From positions 310,001-374,000 of the forward strand of contig NZ_JAGHKQ010000001.1 of the NCBI RefSeq assembly GCF_017742235.1: a stretch of 64,000 bases of DNA. The letters are read 5' to 3'. Below, piece by piece: positions 24,341-33,569 of this stretch. Within the stretch, counting starts at the first letter, position 1; every line of letters begins with the position of its first letter. The position numbers were made by a program, and so were the translations under genes. The DNA is from Bacillus sp. 165 (GTDB lineage: Bacteria; Bacillota; Bacilli; Bacillales; Bacillaceae_G). The notes beneath the pieces are model-generated. The model searched no databases and had not been told where the DNA came from. It worked only from the letters and a program-made list of their open reading frames with translations.

Positions 24341-25615
24341 CTGAAACCTTTTGTTGCCCATCTTTTTTTAAATATTTTATTCCTCCTTATCTCCATGTTG
24401 ATTTATCACTTGTTTTGGATGCGAAAAGGGAATCGCCATCCAAAACTAAATACATTTGTGTTCTTGTGTCTAAGCTTGTTTACCTCCATAATGTGTCTAA
24501 CTTTTGCAGCTGAACCGACACCAGGATACCGATTCGATTTACGACAGATTATACTCATTGTAGCTACACTAACAAAAGGTCCATTAGTTGGCGGGATTAT
24601 TTTCTTTATTATGAATGCATATCGCCTTACACTTGGAGGAGATGGAGCTATTTTAGCATTAGCTTCCTCAAGCGTTTTGTATATCTTACTCGTCATGGCT
24701 CGTTCCTTTGTACTCAAAGCTTCAAATTCTAGAATAATGGTGATTGCTGTTTTAGCCAGCGTTTTTTACACCGTTTCTTGGGTTCCCATCTTCCTAATGA
24801 ATATCGAGCAGCCATATGAGTACATCCTTCATATTATCGTCTATCAGCTTTGCAGCACTTTCGGAACGATGCTTGTACTATATTTAATGATGGTATTACA
24901 GTCCCAAGCAAAGCTTCAAGAAGAGTTAATCAACATTGAAAAATTTCACCTTATCGGTGAAATGGCAGCTTCAATTTCTCATGAAATACGCAACCCACTT
25001 ACTTCAACAAGAGGCTTTCTTCAACTGCTCAAAAGCGGAGCCTTTTCAGAGTCAGAACGAAATACCTACCTTGATATTGCAATGGACGGGATTGACCAAG
25101 CAAATCATGTTCTTACGGATTACCTGACCTTTGCCAAGCCGAGCATAAAAAAATTCCAACATTTAGATATAAAAAAAGAATTACAAAGCTCAATATCTCT
25201 CATGATCCCATTGGCAAACTTTTCAAATGTTACAATTCAATATGAAATGCCCGAATCCACCTTCTTGATTTGGGGTGAAAAACAAAAGCTGAATCAATGC
25301 TTTCTGAATATTATGAAGAACAGCATTGAAGCAATGCCCAAGGAAGGAACTTTGAAGATTTCTATAGAAAGAGTAAACCAAAATGTTATTGTACATATTG
25401 AAGATACAGGCATTGGGATGTCTGAAGAGCAACTCAAGCAACTCGGTTCCCCTTTTTATTCAACAAAAGATAAGGGTACGGGGCTTGGTATGACGGTTGT
25501 CTTTAGCGTGTTAAAATCTATGGGCGGAACGATTCAAATTGCCAGCGAACGCAATGTAGGAACAAAATTCGCTCTAGCTTTCCCCTTATCTAAACCAGAT
25601 AAAGCAAAAACGTGA
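24341..25615 (+). CDS. Sensor histidine kinase with LytS-type 5TM domain (KinB-like)
   Basis: About 425 aa. The N-terminus carries a 5TMR_LYT-type membrane domain (LNILFLLISMLIYHLFW; PTPGYRFDLRQIIL; GPLVGGIIFFIMNAYRL). The HisKA box follows (MAASISHEIRNPLTSTRGFL, phospho-His) near residue 220, then the HATPase motifs NIMKNSIEAMP (N box), DTGIGMS (G1) and GTGLGMTVV (G2). Kinases of this build include sporulation kinases that phosphorylate Spo0F. A GGAGGGG lies 6-8 bases before a CTG at 24341. The only upstream ATG in frame (24290) has no RBS, so I prefer the CTG. It is divergent from queC. Confidence 0.8.
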   Translation: MKPFVAHLFLNILFLLISMLIYHLFWMRKGNRHPKLNTFVFLCLSLFTSIMCLTFAAEPTPGYRFDLRQIILIVATLTKGPLVGGIIFFIMNAYRLTLGGDGAILALASSSVLYILLVMARSFVLKASNSRIMVIAVLASVFYTVSWVPIFLMNIEQPYEYILHIIVYQLCSTFGTMLVLYLMMVLQSQAKLQEELINIEKFHLIGEMAASISHEIRNPLTSTRGFLQLLKSGAFSESERNTYLDIAMDGIDQANHVLTDYLTFAKPSIKKFQHLDIKKELQSSISLMIPLANFSNVTIQYEMPESTFLIWGEKQKLNQCFLNIMKNSIEAMPKEGTLKISIERVNQNVIVHIEDTGIGMSEEQLKQLGSPFYSTKDKGTGLGMTVVFSVLKSMGGTIQIASERNVGTKFALAFPLSKPDKAKT

Positions 25616-25638
25616 TGTTATCTCATCACGTTTTCTTT
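25609..25638 (+). terminator. Terminator of the LytS-type kinase gene
   Basis: AACGTGATG pairs with CATCACGTT, overlapping the stop codon, followed by TTTCTTTCT. Confidence 0.75.
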
Positions 25639-25647
25639 CTCAACAGC

Positions 25648-25764
25648 CTATTGCTTCCCCTCTTCTGAAGTTAGTTCCGCAAACGATTTTACTTTTCCAT
25701 GAGGCTGTTGATTTTCCTTCCTTGCTTTCCATTGACGCTCTTTTTCACGCTTTTTTTGTGACAT
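25648..25764 (-). CDS. Small basic protein, DUF6254-like
   Basis: 38 aa (MSQKKREKERQWKARKENQ, then PHGKVKSFAELTSEEGKQ), highly charged, led by a strong GGAAGGAG. The PHGKVKSF segment resembles short Bacillus proteins annotated DUF6254; the match is from memory and tentative. It converges on the kinase terminator. The gap from here to 26033 holds no other feature. Confidence 0.6.
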   Translation of the reverse strand: MSQKKREKERQWKARKENQQPHGKVKSFAELTSEEGKQ

Positions 25765-26033
25765 TTTACATTCTCCTTCCGCTCAAATCCATTAAAAGTT
25801 TGTGAGCAATGTCTCCTTTGTTCAAACTGCTCACCAGTCTGCCCTTGTAGGACATCCTTTATATAGAATGGCACATCCTTCAAAAAATATGCTCACAGCA
25901 TCTTGTCAACACTTATACAAAACTTATAAAAAAATAATACATTTTTAATACATTATAGATGCACATTTGTTTTGAATCATTTAGAATAGGTCATGTGGAA
26001 TAATTACATACAATATTGAAAGGAGCCTTGAGC

Positions 26034-29000
26034 ATGAATTTTTTAACAAGATTTAGCCTAAAGAATGCTGTCGCTGTATTCATCATCTCGTTTTTGCTAA
26101 TTTTAGGCGGCGTATACTCATTTTCTTCCTTGAAAGTAGATTTGCTTCCTAATGTTGAATTTCCGCAACTTTCCGTTGAAGTAGTCTATCCTGGTGCTTC
26201 TCCCGAAGATGTAAATGAGCAGATTACAACTAAACTTGAGAATCAGTTCAAATCCTTAGAGGGAGTTAAAAAGCTGCAAAGTACTTCCTTCGAAAGTATT
26301 TCAATCATCAATCTTGAGTTCCCGTTTAATACAGATATGGATAAAGTTGAACAGCAAATTAACACCTATATCAAAGATACTAAGCTTCCTGATGCTGTAC
26401 AAACCAAAGTAAACCGATTCTCTTTTGGCACATTTCCTATTTACAATATTTCATTATTCGCCAAAGATAACACAAATATTGAAAAACTTTTAAATGATGA
26501 AGTCATTCCAGAGTTAAATAAAATTCAAGGAATTAACAGCGTATCTATCGGCGGAGCAAAAGAAAACCTTGTGCAAATTACCATCGACAAGGAAAAAGCA
26601 CTGCAATACGGATTATCTTTGAGCAATGTTAAAGATCAAATTAACCAAAAATATCTATCGTTCCCTGCCGGTCGAATCAATGCTGAAGATCTGCAAGTGC
26701 CGGTTCGTGTAGAAGAAAAATTAGATGAGATTCAAAAGCTAGAAAATCTACAATTATCACCTGGCTTCACTGCGGCACCCACAGCTGCTCCGCTTCTACT
26801 AAAGGATATTGCAACGGTAGAAACCATTTCAGAACAAGTTGAAAAAACGCGTTACAACTTGCAGGACTCTCTATCTATGGCTATCACGAAAAAACAAGAT
26901 GCTAACACGGTTGAAGTAGCAGATAAAGTCATGAATGTCTTGAAAAAATATGATGATAAAATAGATTATGCAATCGGTTTTGATTCAGCCCAAGGGATTA
27001 AGGATTCTGTAGAAACGCTTATAAAAGAAGGTGTACTCGGCGCTATCTTCGCTTCACTCGCTGTACTATTGTTTTTACGGAACGTACGTGCAACTATTAT
27101 TGCGATCATATCTATCCCTTTATCCTTACTGTTCGCTTCCATATTCCTGAATCGGTTAGATGTCTCCTTGAACATTATGACATTAGGTGGAATGGCAGTT
27201 GCAGTAGGAAGGGTAGTCGATGACAGCATCGTTGTTATTGAAAATATTTTCCGCCGCGTGCGTAAATCCAAAACAGGTATGACAAATGAATTGATTATTG
27301 ATTCAACGAAAGAAATTTTAAAAGCTATCACATCCTCTACTATTACAACAGTAGTAGTATTCCTGCCTCTCGGCTTCGTAGGAGGGATTACAGGAGAATT
27401 TTTCTTACCATTTGCCTTGACAATTGTATTCTCACTTCTCGCATCCTTGCTCGTAGCGATTACAGTTGTACCAATTTTAGCAAAATTCTCATTCAAAAGA
27501 GTACCTAAGGAAGAAAAAGAAGGGATCTTGCAACACTTTTATGCACGTTTGATTGAACGTTCGTTAAACCATAAAGTGCTCGTTATTGTGATTTCAATTC
27601 TGCTGTTAGCAGGTTCATTTACTCTTGTACCAGCACTAGGCTTCACCTTTATTCCAAATGAGCAGCAAAAAACATTAGTAGCATCCATCGAACTACCTGC
27701 TTCTACATCACTTGAAAAAACAAATGATGTATCTTTAAAAGTGGAGAGAATGTTTGCCAAGAAAAATGAAATTAAAGAAGTAACAGCCGGTATAGGAAGC
27801 CGCGACTTCCAAACTGGATTAAAACGTGAAAACCGAGCCAATTACTTTATCAATCTAAAACAAGGAACAGATGTCGCCGCATTTATTACAGAGTTAGAAA
27901 AGGATATACAAAGAATTACCGATGCTGAAGCAAAAGGCACAAAGTTAGGAGTGCAAGAATTGGCTTCGGGGGGGCCTCCTTCTAATAACAACGTAGATAT
28001 CGACTTGTATTCAACAGATTTAGATTCCTTGCAAGATGCAGCAAAAATAGTTGAAGATTACATGAAGAAAAACAGTGATTTAAAATATGTAACGAATAAC
28101 TTTACGGATAAGCAAAAACAATATGTTGTCTCAATTAATCCTGAAAAATCCTCTCAATATGGTTTATCGGGATTCCAAATCCTAGGTACAATTTCCGATC
28201 AAACAAGTCCTGTAGAAGTCGGTATGCTAAACCTTGATGATAAAGAACAAACAGTACAACTTTCGTATAACAAGGAGCTATCCTCCCTAGAAGACTTGAA
28301 AAATGTTATGGTATTCTCTCAGCGCGGACCTATTCCATTAAGGGAAATTGCTGAAATACAAGATGTAGAAAGCTTTACAACCATTCAAAAACTAGACGGT
28401 AAAATTTTCGCTCGTATCTCTGCCCAAATAAAAGGGGATAATATTCAAAAAGTATCTCAAGATGTAATTAATGGGGTAAAAACCAAGCTTGCCCTTCCAA
28501 AGAATGTATCTCTTGAGGGCGGTGGCGGAAGTGATGATACAGTTCAAACATTTAAAGATTTAGGAATTGCTATGGTGGTAGCTATAGGTCTCGTCTACTT
28601 AACAATGCTGGTGACATTTGGAAAAGCACGCATTCCATTTATCATTCTTTCTTCACTTATTTTCGTTCCAATCGGCTCGCTCTTCTCATTGTATCTTGCA
28701 AAAGAACCAATGTCTGTCAGTGTTATGATTGGATTCTTAATGCTGATTGGGATTGTTACAACAAATGCTATTGTTCTTGTTGACCGTGTGGGACAAAATC
28801 GCGAAGAAAAAGGAATGCCAGTTCGTATAGCATTAATTGAAGCTGGAAAAACAAGATTACGCCCTATTTTAATGACAGCCTTTGCAACCATTACAGCGCT
28901 CATTCCGTTAGCGTTAACGACTTCATCTGGTACATTAATTTCAAAAGGATTAGCTATTACAGTAATTGGCGGGTTAACCTCTTCTACATTACTAACGCTA

Positions 29001-29084
29001 ATTATAGTCCCGGTTGTATATGAACTATTCTTTCGCAGTCAAGCTAAGCAAGAATTATTACAGATAAAAAGAACAGACAACTAA
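26034..29084 (+). CDS. RND family efflux pump (SwrC/AcrB-like)
   Basis: 1016 aa from the ATG at 26034, which has AAAGGAG 6-9 bases upstream; an earlier TTG lacks one. The RND layout is complete: one N-terminal membrane segment, a periplasm-type porter loop, then six segments, a second loop and five more segments. GRVVDDSIVVIENIFR (segment 4) carries the proton-relay Asp pair. KIFDR-type repeats and GIVTTNAIVLVDR in segment 10 match. It exports amphipathic compounds by proton motive force; the B. subtilis relative SwrC gives surfactin resistance. No membrane-fusion protein gene is adjacent, as usual in Gram-positives. Confidence 0.92.
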   Translation: MNFLTRFSLKNAVAVFIISFLLILGGVYSFSSLKVDLLPNVEFPQLSVEVVYPGASPEDVNEQITTKLENQFKSLEGVKKLQSTSFESISIINLEFPFNTDMDKVEQQINTYIKDTKLPDAVQTKVNRFSFGTFPIYNISLFAKDNTNIEKLLNDEVIPELNKIQGINSVSIGGAKENLVQITIDKEKALQYGLSLSNVKDQINQKYLSFPAGRINAEDLQVPVRVEEKLDEIQKLENLQLSPGFTAAPTAAPLLLKDIATVETISEQVEKTRYNLQDSLSMAITKKQDANTVEVADKVMNVLKKYDDKIDYAIGFDSAQGIKDSVETLIKEGVLGAIFASLAVLLFLRNVRATIIAIISIPLSLLFASIFLNRLDVSLNIMTLGGMAVAVGRVVDDSIVVIENIFRRVRKSKTGMTNELIIDSTKEILKAITSSTITTVVVFLPLGFVGGITGEFFLPFALTIVFSLLASLLVAITVVPILAKFSFKRVPKEEKEGILQHFYARLIERSLNHKVLVIVISILLLAGSFTLVPALGFTFIPNEQQKTLVASIELPASTSLEKTNDVSLKVERMFAKKNEIKEVTAGIGSRDFQTGLKRENRANYFINLKQGTDVAAFITELEKDIQRITDAEAKGTKLGVQELASGGPPSNNNVDIDLYSTDLDSLQDAAKIVEDYMKKNSDLKYVTNNFTDKQKQYVVSINPEKSSQYGLSGFQILGTISDQTSPVEVGMLNLDDKEQTVQLSYNKELSSLEDLKNVMVFSQRGPIPLREIAEIQDVESFTTIQKLDGKIFARISAQIKGDNIQKVSQDVINGVKTKLALPKNVSLEGGGGSDDTVQTFKDLGIAMVVAIGLVYLTMLVTFGKARIPFIILSSLIFVPIGSLFSLYLAKEPMSVSVMIGFLMLIGIVTTNAIVLVDRVGQNREEKGMPVRIALIEAGKTRLRPILMTAFATITALIPLALTTSSGTLISKGLAITVIGGLTSSTLLTLIIVPVVYELFFRSQAKQELLQIKRTDN

Positions 29085-29086
29085 TA

Positions 29087-29124
29087 AAAAACGAGTATGG
29101 AGGGTGTCCATACTCGTTTTTCTG
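29087..29124 (+). terminator. Terminator of the RND pump gene
   Basis: A 15-bp stem (AAAAACGAGTATGGA with its complement) and a 5-base loop, right after the stop. Confidence 0.85.
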
Positions 29125-29265
29125 TACATCATACTGCTACCAACTTTGATAGTTTGTAACTTTTCCTCACTATTGATACTTCCTAGATGTTTAAGTCTCT
29201 ATTGATGACCACATCTCATATCAATGAAATTGCAGGCTTGGAAAGGACCTCGTTTTATTCGTTTC

Positions 29266-29796
29266 TTATTTTCTTACTATCGCAACTTTTGCTTCTTGTA
29301 TTTGTTCAGTATGACGGCGTTCATGGGATATAAGAAACTCAAACCATTGATACAGCGACAATTCTTCAAATATAGGATGCCAAATCGACTTATCTGTTAA
29401 ATCTTTTTCATCTGTTATACTCTGCAGAACGTCAAGCAGCTGTTCACGAGAATGCTCTAGCAACGTTCGTATTTCATCACGTTTCATAATTGTTTCGGTT
29501 GGCCAAAGCTGTTCAGGCGCTTCCGCCTTATGGAAACGATTGACTGTCAAATGAACAGGTTTGGCCTTGACAGGCTTTCTTTCACTCTTTTGAAGAGCAT
29601 ATATAATCGTTGATGTAACTGCTTGCTCACTAAGGTACAAATGATGTAAATTTTGCATAATGCTCCATTTTTCCCTTTTAGGCTTTGTATTTAATTGTGT
29701 ATCATTTAATCCTTCTACTTCCTGCCAAAGTGTTTTTCTTGTTTCTGTTAAATCTCGTAATAAATTAGAAACGTTTACTGTATTCAAATACTCCAT
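29266..29796 (-). CDS. DinB family protein
   Basis: 176 aa. The four-helix DinB/YfiT pattern is visible: WSIMQNLHHLYLSEQAV carries the first metal-binding His, and the second motif is ISHERRHTEQI (His-x3-His) near residue 155. DinB-like proteins bind Ni/Zn, and some are bacillithiol-S-transferases. GAGGAGGAATTCG precedes the ATG. The gene is monocistronic. Confidence 0.85.
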   Translation of the reverse strand: MEYLNTVNVSNLLRDLTETRKTLWQEVEGLNDTQLNTKPKREKWSIMQNLHHLYLSEQAVTSTIIYALQKSERKPVKAKPVHLTVNRFHKAEAPEQLWPTETIMKRDEIRTLLEHSREQLLDVLQSITDEKDLTDKSIWHPIFEELSLYQWFEFLISHERRHTEQIQEAKVAIVRK

Positions 29797-30020
29797 CGAA
29801 TTCCTCCTCTTTTAAAACAGGGAGCGCCCTCAACGAGGTCCCCGCTATTTTATAAAAATTGGTATCCAGTTGCTCTGCATAAAACCACATCACTTTTTGA
29901 GAACTTCACTGCTTTGTACCGATGGAAAATCATTTAACATGCTTCTCATCGCTATACTATATTCATCCGTATAACAAGTACCTCATTGTTAAAAACCTCG
30001 CATAATTTCTTGAAAATACA

Positions 30021-30299
30021 TTATTCTATCTTCAATTGTTTACCGTTTTGAATACAGCTCCTAAGCTTATTGACAGCTTCCTCTTGCAAATGCTGGGGTA
30101 GTCCAAGCTCAATTGCTTTTTCATAGTACACAATAGCTTCCTGTTCTAATCCAAGCCTGTTATGCATAGCACCACACTGATATTGCACGACTCCATTCAA
30201 TGGACATTGTAGACCTAATCCAATTAAATATTCTAACGCTTCATATAATGACTTTTCATTTAGTGACTCCTGGTTAGAAAACGATATCGATTTGTTCAC
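30021..30299 (-). CDS. Tetratricopeptide repeat protein (short)
   Basis: 92 aa with a TPR pair: VVQYQCGAMHNRLGLEQEAI and VYYEKAIELGLPQHLQEEAV. This is the pattern of the TPR_5 family of Bacillus, whose members are usually about 120 aa or longer. Here the protein ends after KLRSCIQNGKQLKIE, so the last repeats are missing and it may be truncated. The gene follows the M3 peptidase by 21 bp on the same strand and is probably co-transcribed with it. Confidence 0.7.
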   Translation of the reverse strand: MNKSISFSNQESLNEKSLYEALEYLIGLGLQCPLNGVVQYQCGAMHNRLGLEQEAIVYYEKAIELGLPQHLQEEAVNKLRSCIQNGKQLKIE

Positions 30300-30320
30300 C
30301 TTACGTTCTCTCCCTTATTG

Positions 30321-32015
30321 TCACAACTTTGTGTCATCAACAGAATTTAACCAAGACTCAATTTCACCTACAACAGATTCTACACAGCCATCTGTAAATG
30401 GAGAATGCAATTTAGCTGTTTCAACTAGGCTAAGGAAAGATTTACTTCCGCCCTCACGACAAAGAGTAACATAGTCATTCCATGCTTCTTCACGATTTTC
30501 TCTTGAACGCTTCCAAAATTGAAACGCACAAATTTGAGCTAGCGTATAGTCAATATAGTAAAATGGGGAATTGTAAATATGTCCTTGACGTTGCCAATAG
30601 CCGCCTCTCTCTAAATAAGAGTTATCATCATAATCTTTATGAGGCAAATATTTCTTCTCAATAGTACGCCAAGCGGACTTTCGCTCTTCAGGTGTCACAT
30701 CTGGATTTTCATACACATAATGCTGAAATTCATCTACGGTAACACCGTACGGCAAAAATAATAAAGCAGAACTCAAATGAGTAAAATAATATTTTTCTGT
30801 ATCTTCCTTAAAAAAGTTCTCCATCCATGGCCAAGTGAAAAACTCCATACTCATAGAATGAATTTCACATGCTTCATAGGTCGGCCAATTATATTCTGGA
30901 ATTTCGTAATAGCGGCTCTCATATACTTGAAACGCATGTCCTGCTTCATGTGTCAGCACATCAATATCACCTGAAGTACCATTAAAATTCGAGAATATAA
31001 AAGGTGCCTTATAGTTCTCAATAAAGGAACAATAACCGCCGCCTGCTTTTCCTTTTTTAGCTTCTAAATCCATCAAATTATTCTCAATCATAAATGTAAA
31101 AAATTCATCTGTTTCCTTGGAAAGTTCCCGATACATTTTTTTCCCATTTTCAATAATCCATTCTGGGCCCCCTTTAGGAGTAGCATTTCCAGTTGGATAT
31201 TCAAAATTTTCATCATAGTATTTCAGCTGTTCCACCCCGATGCGCATTTGCTGTTTCTCTCTCAGTTTCGTGGCAAGAGGTACAATGTAATCAAGCACTT
31301 GTTGACGAAAATTCGCTACCATAGCAGCATCATAATCTGTTCGATACATCCTTGCATAGCCTAACTCTACAAAATTAGCAAATCCTAGTTTTTTCGCAAT
31401 TCTCGTACGTATTTTAACTAGCTTATCATAAATATCATCCAGCTCTTGTTCATGCTCCGCCATAAATGCTGTATACGCTTCATATGCCCGCTTTCGCATA
31501 TCACGGCTTGTATGCTGCATAAACGGTCCTAACTGTGAAAGTGTACGCTCCTCTCCCTCAAATAAAATCTTAGCTGAAGCTAAAAGCTTCGTATATTGAG
31601 AGGAAAATTTGTTTTCAGTTTGCAGCTCCTCTAACACCTCATCTGAGTATGTCTTTAGCTCACATTCTGCTAGTGCGAATAATTGTGTTCCATACTTCTT
31701 TTCAAGCTGTTCACGAAACGGGGAATGGACAAGGGCCTTATAATAATTTGAAACTAATCCTTTTACAACTGGGGAGTTTTCATCAAAGAATTCTTGTTCT
31801 TCTTTGTAAAACTCATCATTCGTATCTATTGTATGACGGATATAGCATAAATTTGAAAAAGTATTAAAATCATTTCGAATATCGTTTATTTCCTTCATTG
31901 CCAATTCTTGCTCTTGAATAGTAGACGCACCATAAAATTTTTGTAATGCATCAGAAAAATGCTCTTTTACTTCCTTCATATTTGGCCTTGCGTATAGATA
32001 ATGTTCAAATGCCAT
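30321..32015 (-). CDS. M3 family oligoendopeptidase
   Basis: 564 aa from the ATG at 32015, chosen for the GGGGGG RBS 6 bases upstream. The zinc motif is THEAGHAFQVYES (HExxH), and the third ligand Glu follows in EACEIHSMSMEFF, as in PepF/M3 peptidases. It degrades short peptides in the cytosol. The N-terminal part is all helical. The 30300-30320 junction with the TPR gene suggests an operon. Confidence 0.93.
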   Translation of the reverse strand: MAFEHYLYARPNMKEVKEHFSDALQKFYGASTIQEQELAMKEINDIRNDFNTFSNLCYIRHTIDTNDEFYKEEQEFFDENSPVVKGLVSNYYKALVHSPFREQLEKKYGTQLFALAECELKTYSDEVLEELQTENKFSSQYTKLLASAKILFEGEERTLSQLGPFMQHTSRDMRKRAYEAYTAFMAEHEQELDDIYDKLVKIRTRIAKKLGFANFVELGYARMYRTDYDAAMVANFRQQVLDYIVPLATKLREKQQMRIGVEQLKYYDENFEYPTGNATPKGGPEWIIENGKKMYRELSKETDEFFTFMIENNLMDLEAKKGKAGGGYCSFIENYKAPFIFSNFNGTSGDIDVLTHEAGHAFQVYESRYYEIPEYNWPTYEACEIHSMSMEFFTWPWMENFFKEDTEKYYFTHLSSALLFLPYGVTVDEFQHYVYENPDVTPEERKSAWRTIEKKYLPHKDYDDNSYLERGGYWQRQGHIYNSPFYYIDYTLAQICAFQFWKRSRENREEAWNDYVTLCREGGSKSFLSLVETAKLHSPFTDGCVESVVGEIESWLNSVDDTKL

Positions 32016-32120
32016 TTCATGCCCCCCTTTATGTACTTGCATTCTTGCCTTTTCTTAAACGAAATGTACAAGTTTACTTATATATTCCATTTTTCAGAAA
32101 ATTTACCTGTCTGTATTAAG

Positions 32121-32150
32121 AAAAAACTTCGATATTAAAAATCGAAGTTT
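32121..32150 (-). terminator. Terminator of the pirin gene
   Basis: AAACTTCGAT pairs with ATCGAAGTTT, followed by T residues on the minus strand; it overlaps the stop codon. Confidence 0.75.
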
Positions 32151-32850
32151 AAGGAAGATCTATTAAAATAAACCGCGTCCCTTTAAACGAAGACAGGACC
32201 AACGTTTCTTCTTCTATTATTCTTGCGGAATCTCTTCGTTGTAAGTTAAATGTTTCGTTAATACTAACATCTCCTTCAATAACGAATAAAAAAGTCTTTC
32301 GGTCAAAGTTTGTAGTAAAGGTAATGCATGTATTTGGTTCAATCTCTGCCATATATATAGTCATATCCTGATGAATATACGCTACTTCTTCCGAAAAATA
32401 TTTGGATACAATTGGAAGTAAATTATTTTTCATGTCCGCTATTGTATACGAGGTTTGTTGATAGGAAGGTGTCAAACCGTGTTCCTCTGGTAAGAACCAC
32501 ATTTGTAAGAAGCACACTCTTTCTGTAGATGAAGCATTAGTTTCAGAATGAAAAATACCGGTACCAGCAGACATCCGCTGTACTTGTCCAACTGTTGTTA
32601 CTGCACTATTTCCATAACTATCCTCATGCTTTAAATGGCCTTCTAGCACAATTGAAACAATTTCCATATCTTGATGTGGATGCATAGCAAAGCCTCTGCC
32701 TGATGCCAAAGTATCTTCGTTGAACACACGCAGCGGACCAAACATAACATTATTTACATCGTAATATTCTGCAAACGAAAAACTAAATCGACTTTGCAAC
32801 CACCCGTGATTCGCCATATAACGCGCCGCCCCGGGAAACACTTGAATCAT
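32149..32850 (-). CDS. Pirin family protein
   Basis: 233 aa with a double cupin. The first cupin has FAMHPHQDMEIVSIVLEGHL and HEDSYGN, carrying the metal-binding His and Glu (residues 55-80), and QRMSAGTGIFHSE follows. Pirins bind Fe, and some have quercetinase activity. The gene lies downstream of the MhqR-like repressor on the same strand (67-bp gap). A link to quinone stress is inferred. Confidence 0.9.
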   Translation of the reverse strand: MIQVFPGAARYMANHGWLQSRFSFSFAEYYDVNNVMFGPLRVFNEDTLASGRGFAMHPHQDMEIVSIVLEGHLKHEDSYGNSAVTTVGQVQRMSAGTGIFHSETNASSTERVCFLQMWFLPEEHGLTPSYQQTSYTIADMKNNLLPIVSKYFSEEVAYIHQDMTIYMAEIEPNTCITFTTNFDRKTFLFVIEGDVSINETFNLQRRDSARIIEEETLVLSSFKGTRFILIDLP

Positions 32851-32917
32851 GTGCTCAAATCCTTTCTAAATATCAATATATAACCTATCATTTCCCTGCA
32901 CCTCAGCATACCTTACT

Positions 32918-33361
32918 TTATTCGTAGCATCCTACCTTTTTTAATAAGACTAACAGCTGGTCTTTTTCTTCTGTTGTTAACATCTCCATACATTCATGAA
33001 GAATCACTTCATGTTTTGGAAACATCTCCTCCATCAACTCCTGCCCCTTTTGGGTCAGTTGAGCATAGATTACCCGCCGATCCCGTGGACAAGGTCTACG
33101 TTTTGCAAAATCTTTTTTCTCTAATTTATCTACTACATATGTAATGCTACCGCTTGCGATTAAAATTTTTTCTCCAATTCGCTGCAGCGGTTGCTCTCCT
33201 TTATGAAACAACAACTCCAACACTGCAAACTCTGTCGGATTCAATCCCCATCCCTGTGCAGATTTATTAGATATATCCATCAATTTACGTTGTGTTCGAG
33301 ATAATGCGATAAACACCTTTAATGACTTTTGAATTTCTTCTGTTTTATAATATCTATCCAT
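32918..33361 (-). CDS. mhqR: MarR family repressor, MhqR-like
   Basis: 147 aa from the ATG at 33361; an ATG three codons upstream sits too close to the AAAGGA RBS. The winged helix has GLNPTEFAVLELLFHKGEQP, then QRIGEKILIASGSITYVVDK (recognition helix) and the wing PRDRRVIYAQLT, which closely resemble B. subtilis MhqR (YkvE), the repressor of quinone-stress genes. It is divergent from kinD, the same neighbour as in B. subtilis. Symbol given on this basis. Confidence 0.8.
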   Translation of the reverse strand: MDRYYKTEEIQKSLKVFIALSRTQRKLMDISNKSAQGWGLNPTEFAVLELLFHKGEQPLQRIGEKILIASGSITYVVDKLEKKDFAKRRPCPRDRRVIYAQLTQKGQELMEEMFPKHEVILHECMEMLTTEEKDQLLVLLKKVGCYE

Positions 33362-33399
33362 ATTCTTCATATCCTTTTTAAGTTAAAATCTCAAAATAA

Positions 33400-33416
33400 A
33401 AGTATTATAAGTACTT
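33400..33416. promoter_or_regulatory. Candidate MarR-type operator near the mhqR start
   Basis: AAGTA-TTATAAG-TACTT, an inverted repeat just upstream of the MarR gene. The role is inferred from position. Confidence 0.35.
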
Positions 33417-33463
33417 CCAAAAGACCATGTCAATACATATTCTTTTGCTATGAAAATTGGCCA

Positions 33464-33483
33464 TTCAAGTACTATAACTTGAA
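33464..33483. promoter_or_regulatory. Candidate MarR-type operator between mhqR and kinD
   Basis: TTCAAGT and ACTTGAA face each other around ACTATA: a perfect 7+7 palindrome in the 208-bp divergent gap. It differs from the B. subtilis MhqR box, so the protein bound is uncertain. Confidence 0.4.
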
Positions 33484-33569
33484 CTTATAGCTCAATCCGA
33501 CAAAATTATTCCTTTTTCAATTTATTTTGCTTTATAATTAAGATATACCGAGCTTAAGGAGTCAAAATT

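Noticed and set aside
29797-30020. Remnant of a TPR or other gene between dinB and the TPR gene
   Set aside because: Frames are short and do not resume the TPR family pattern.
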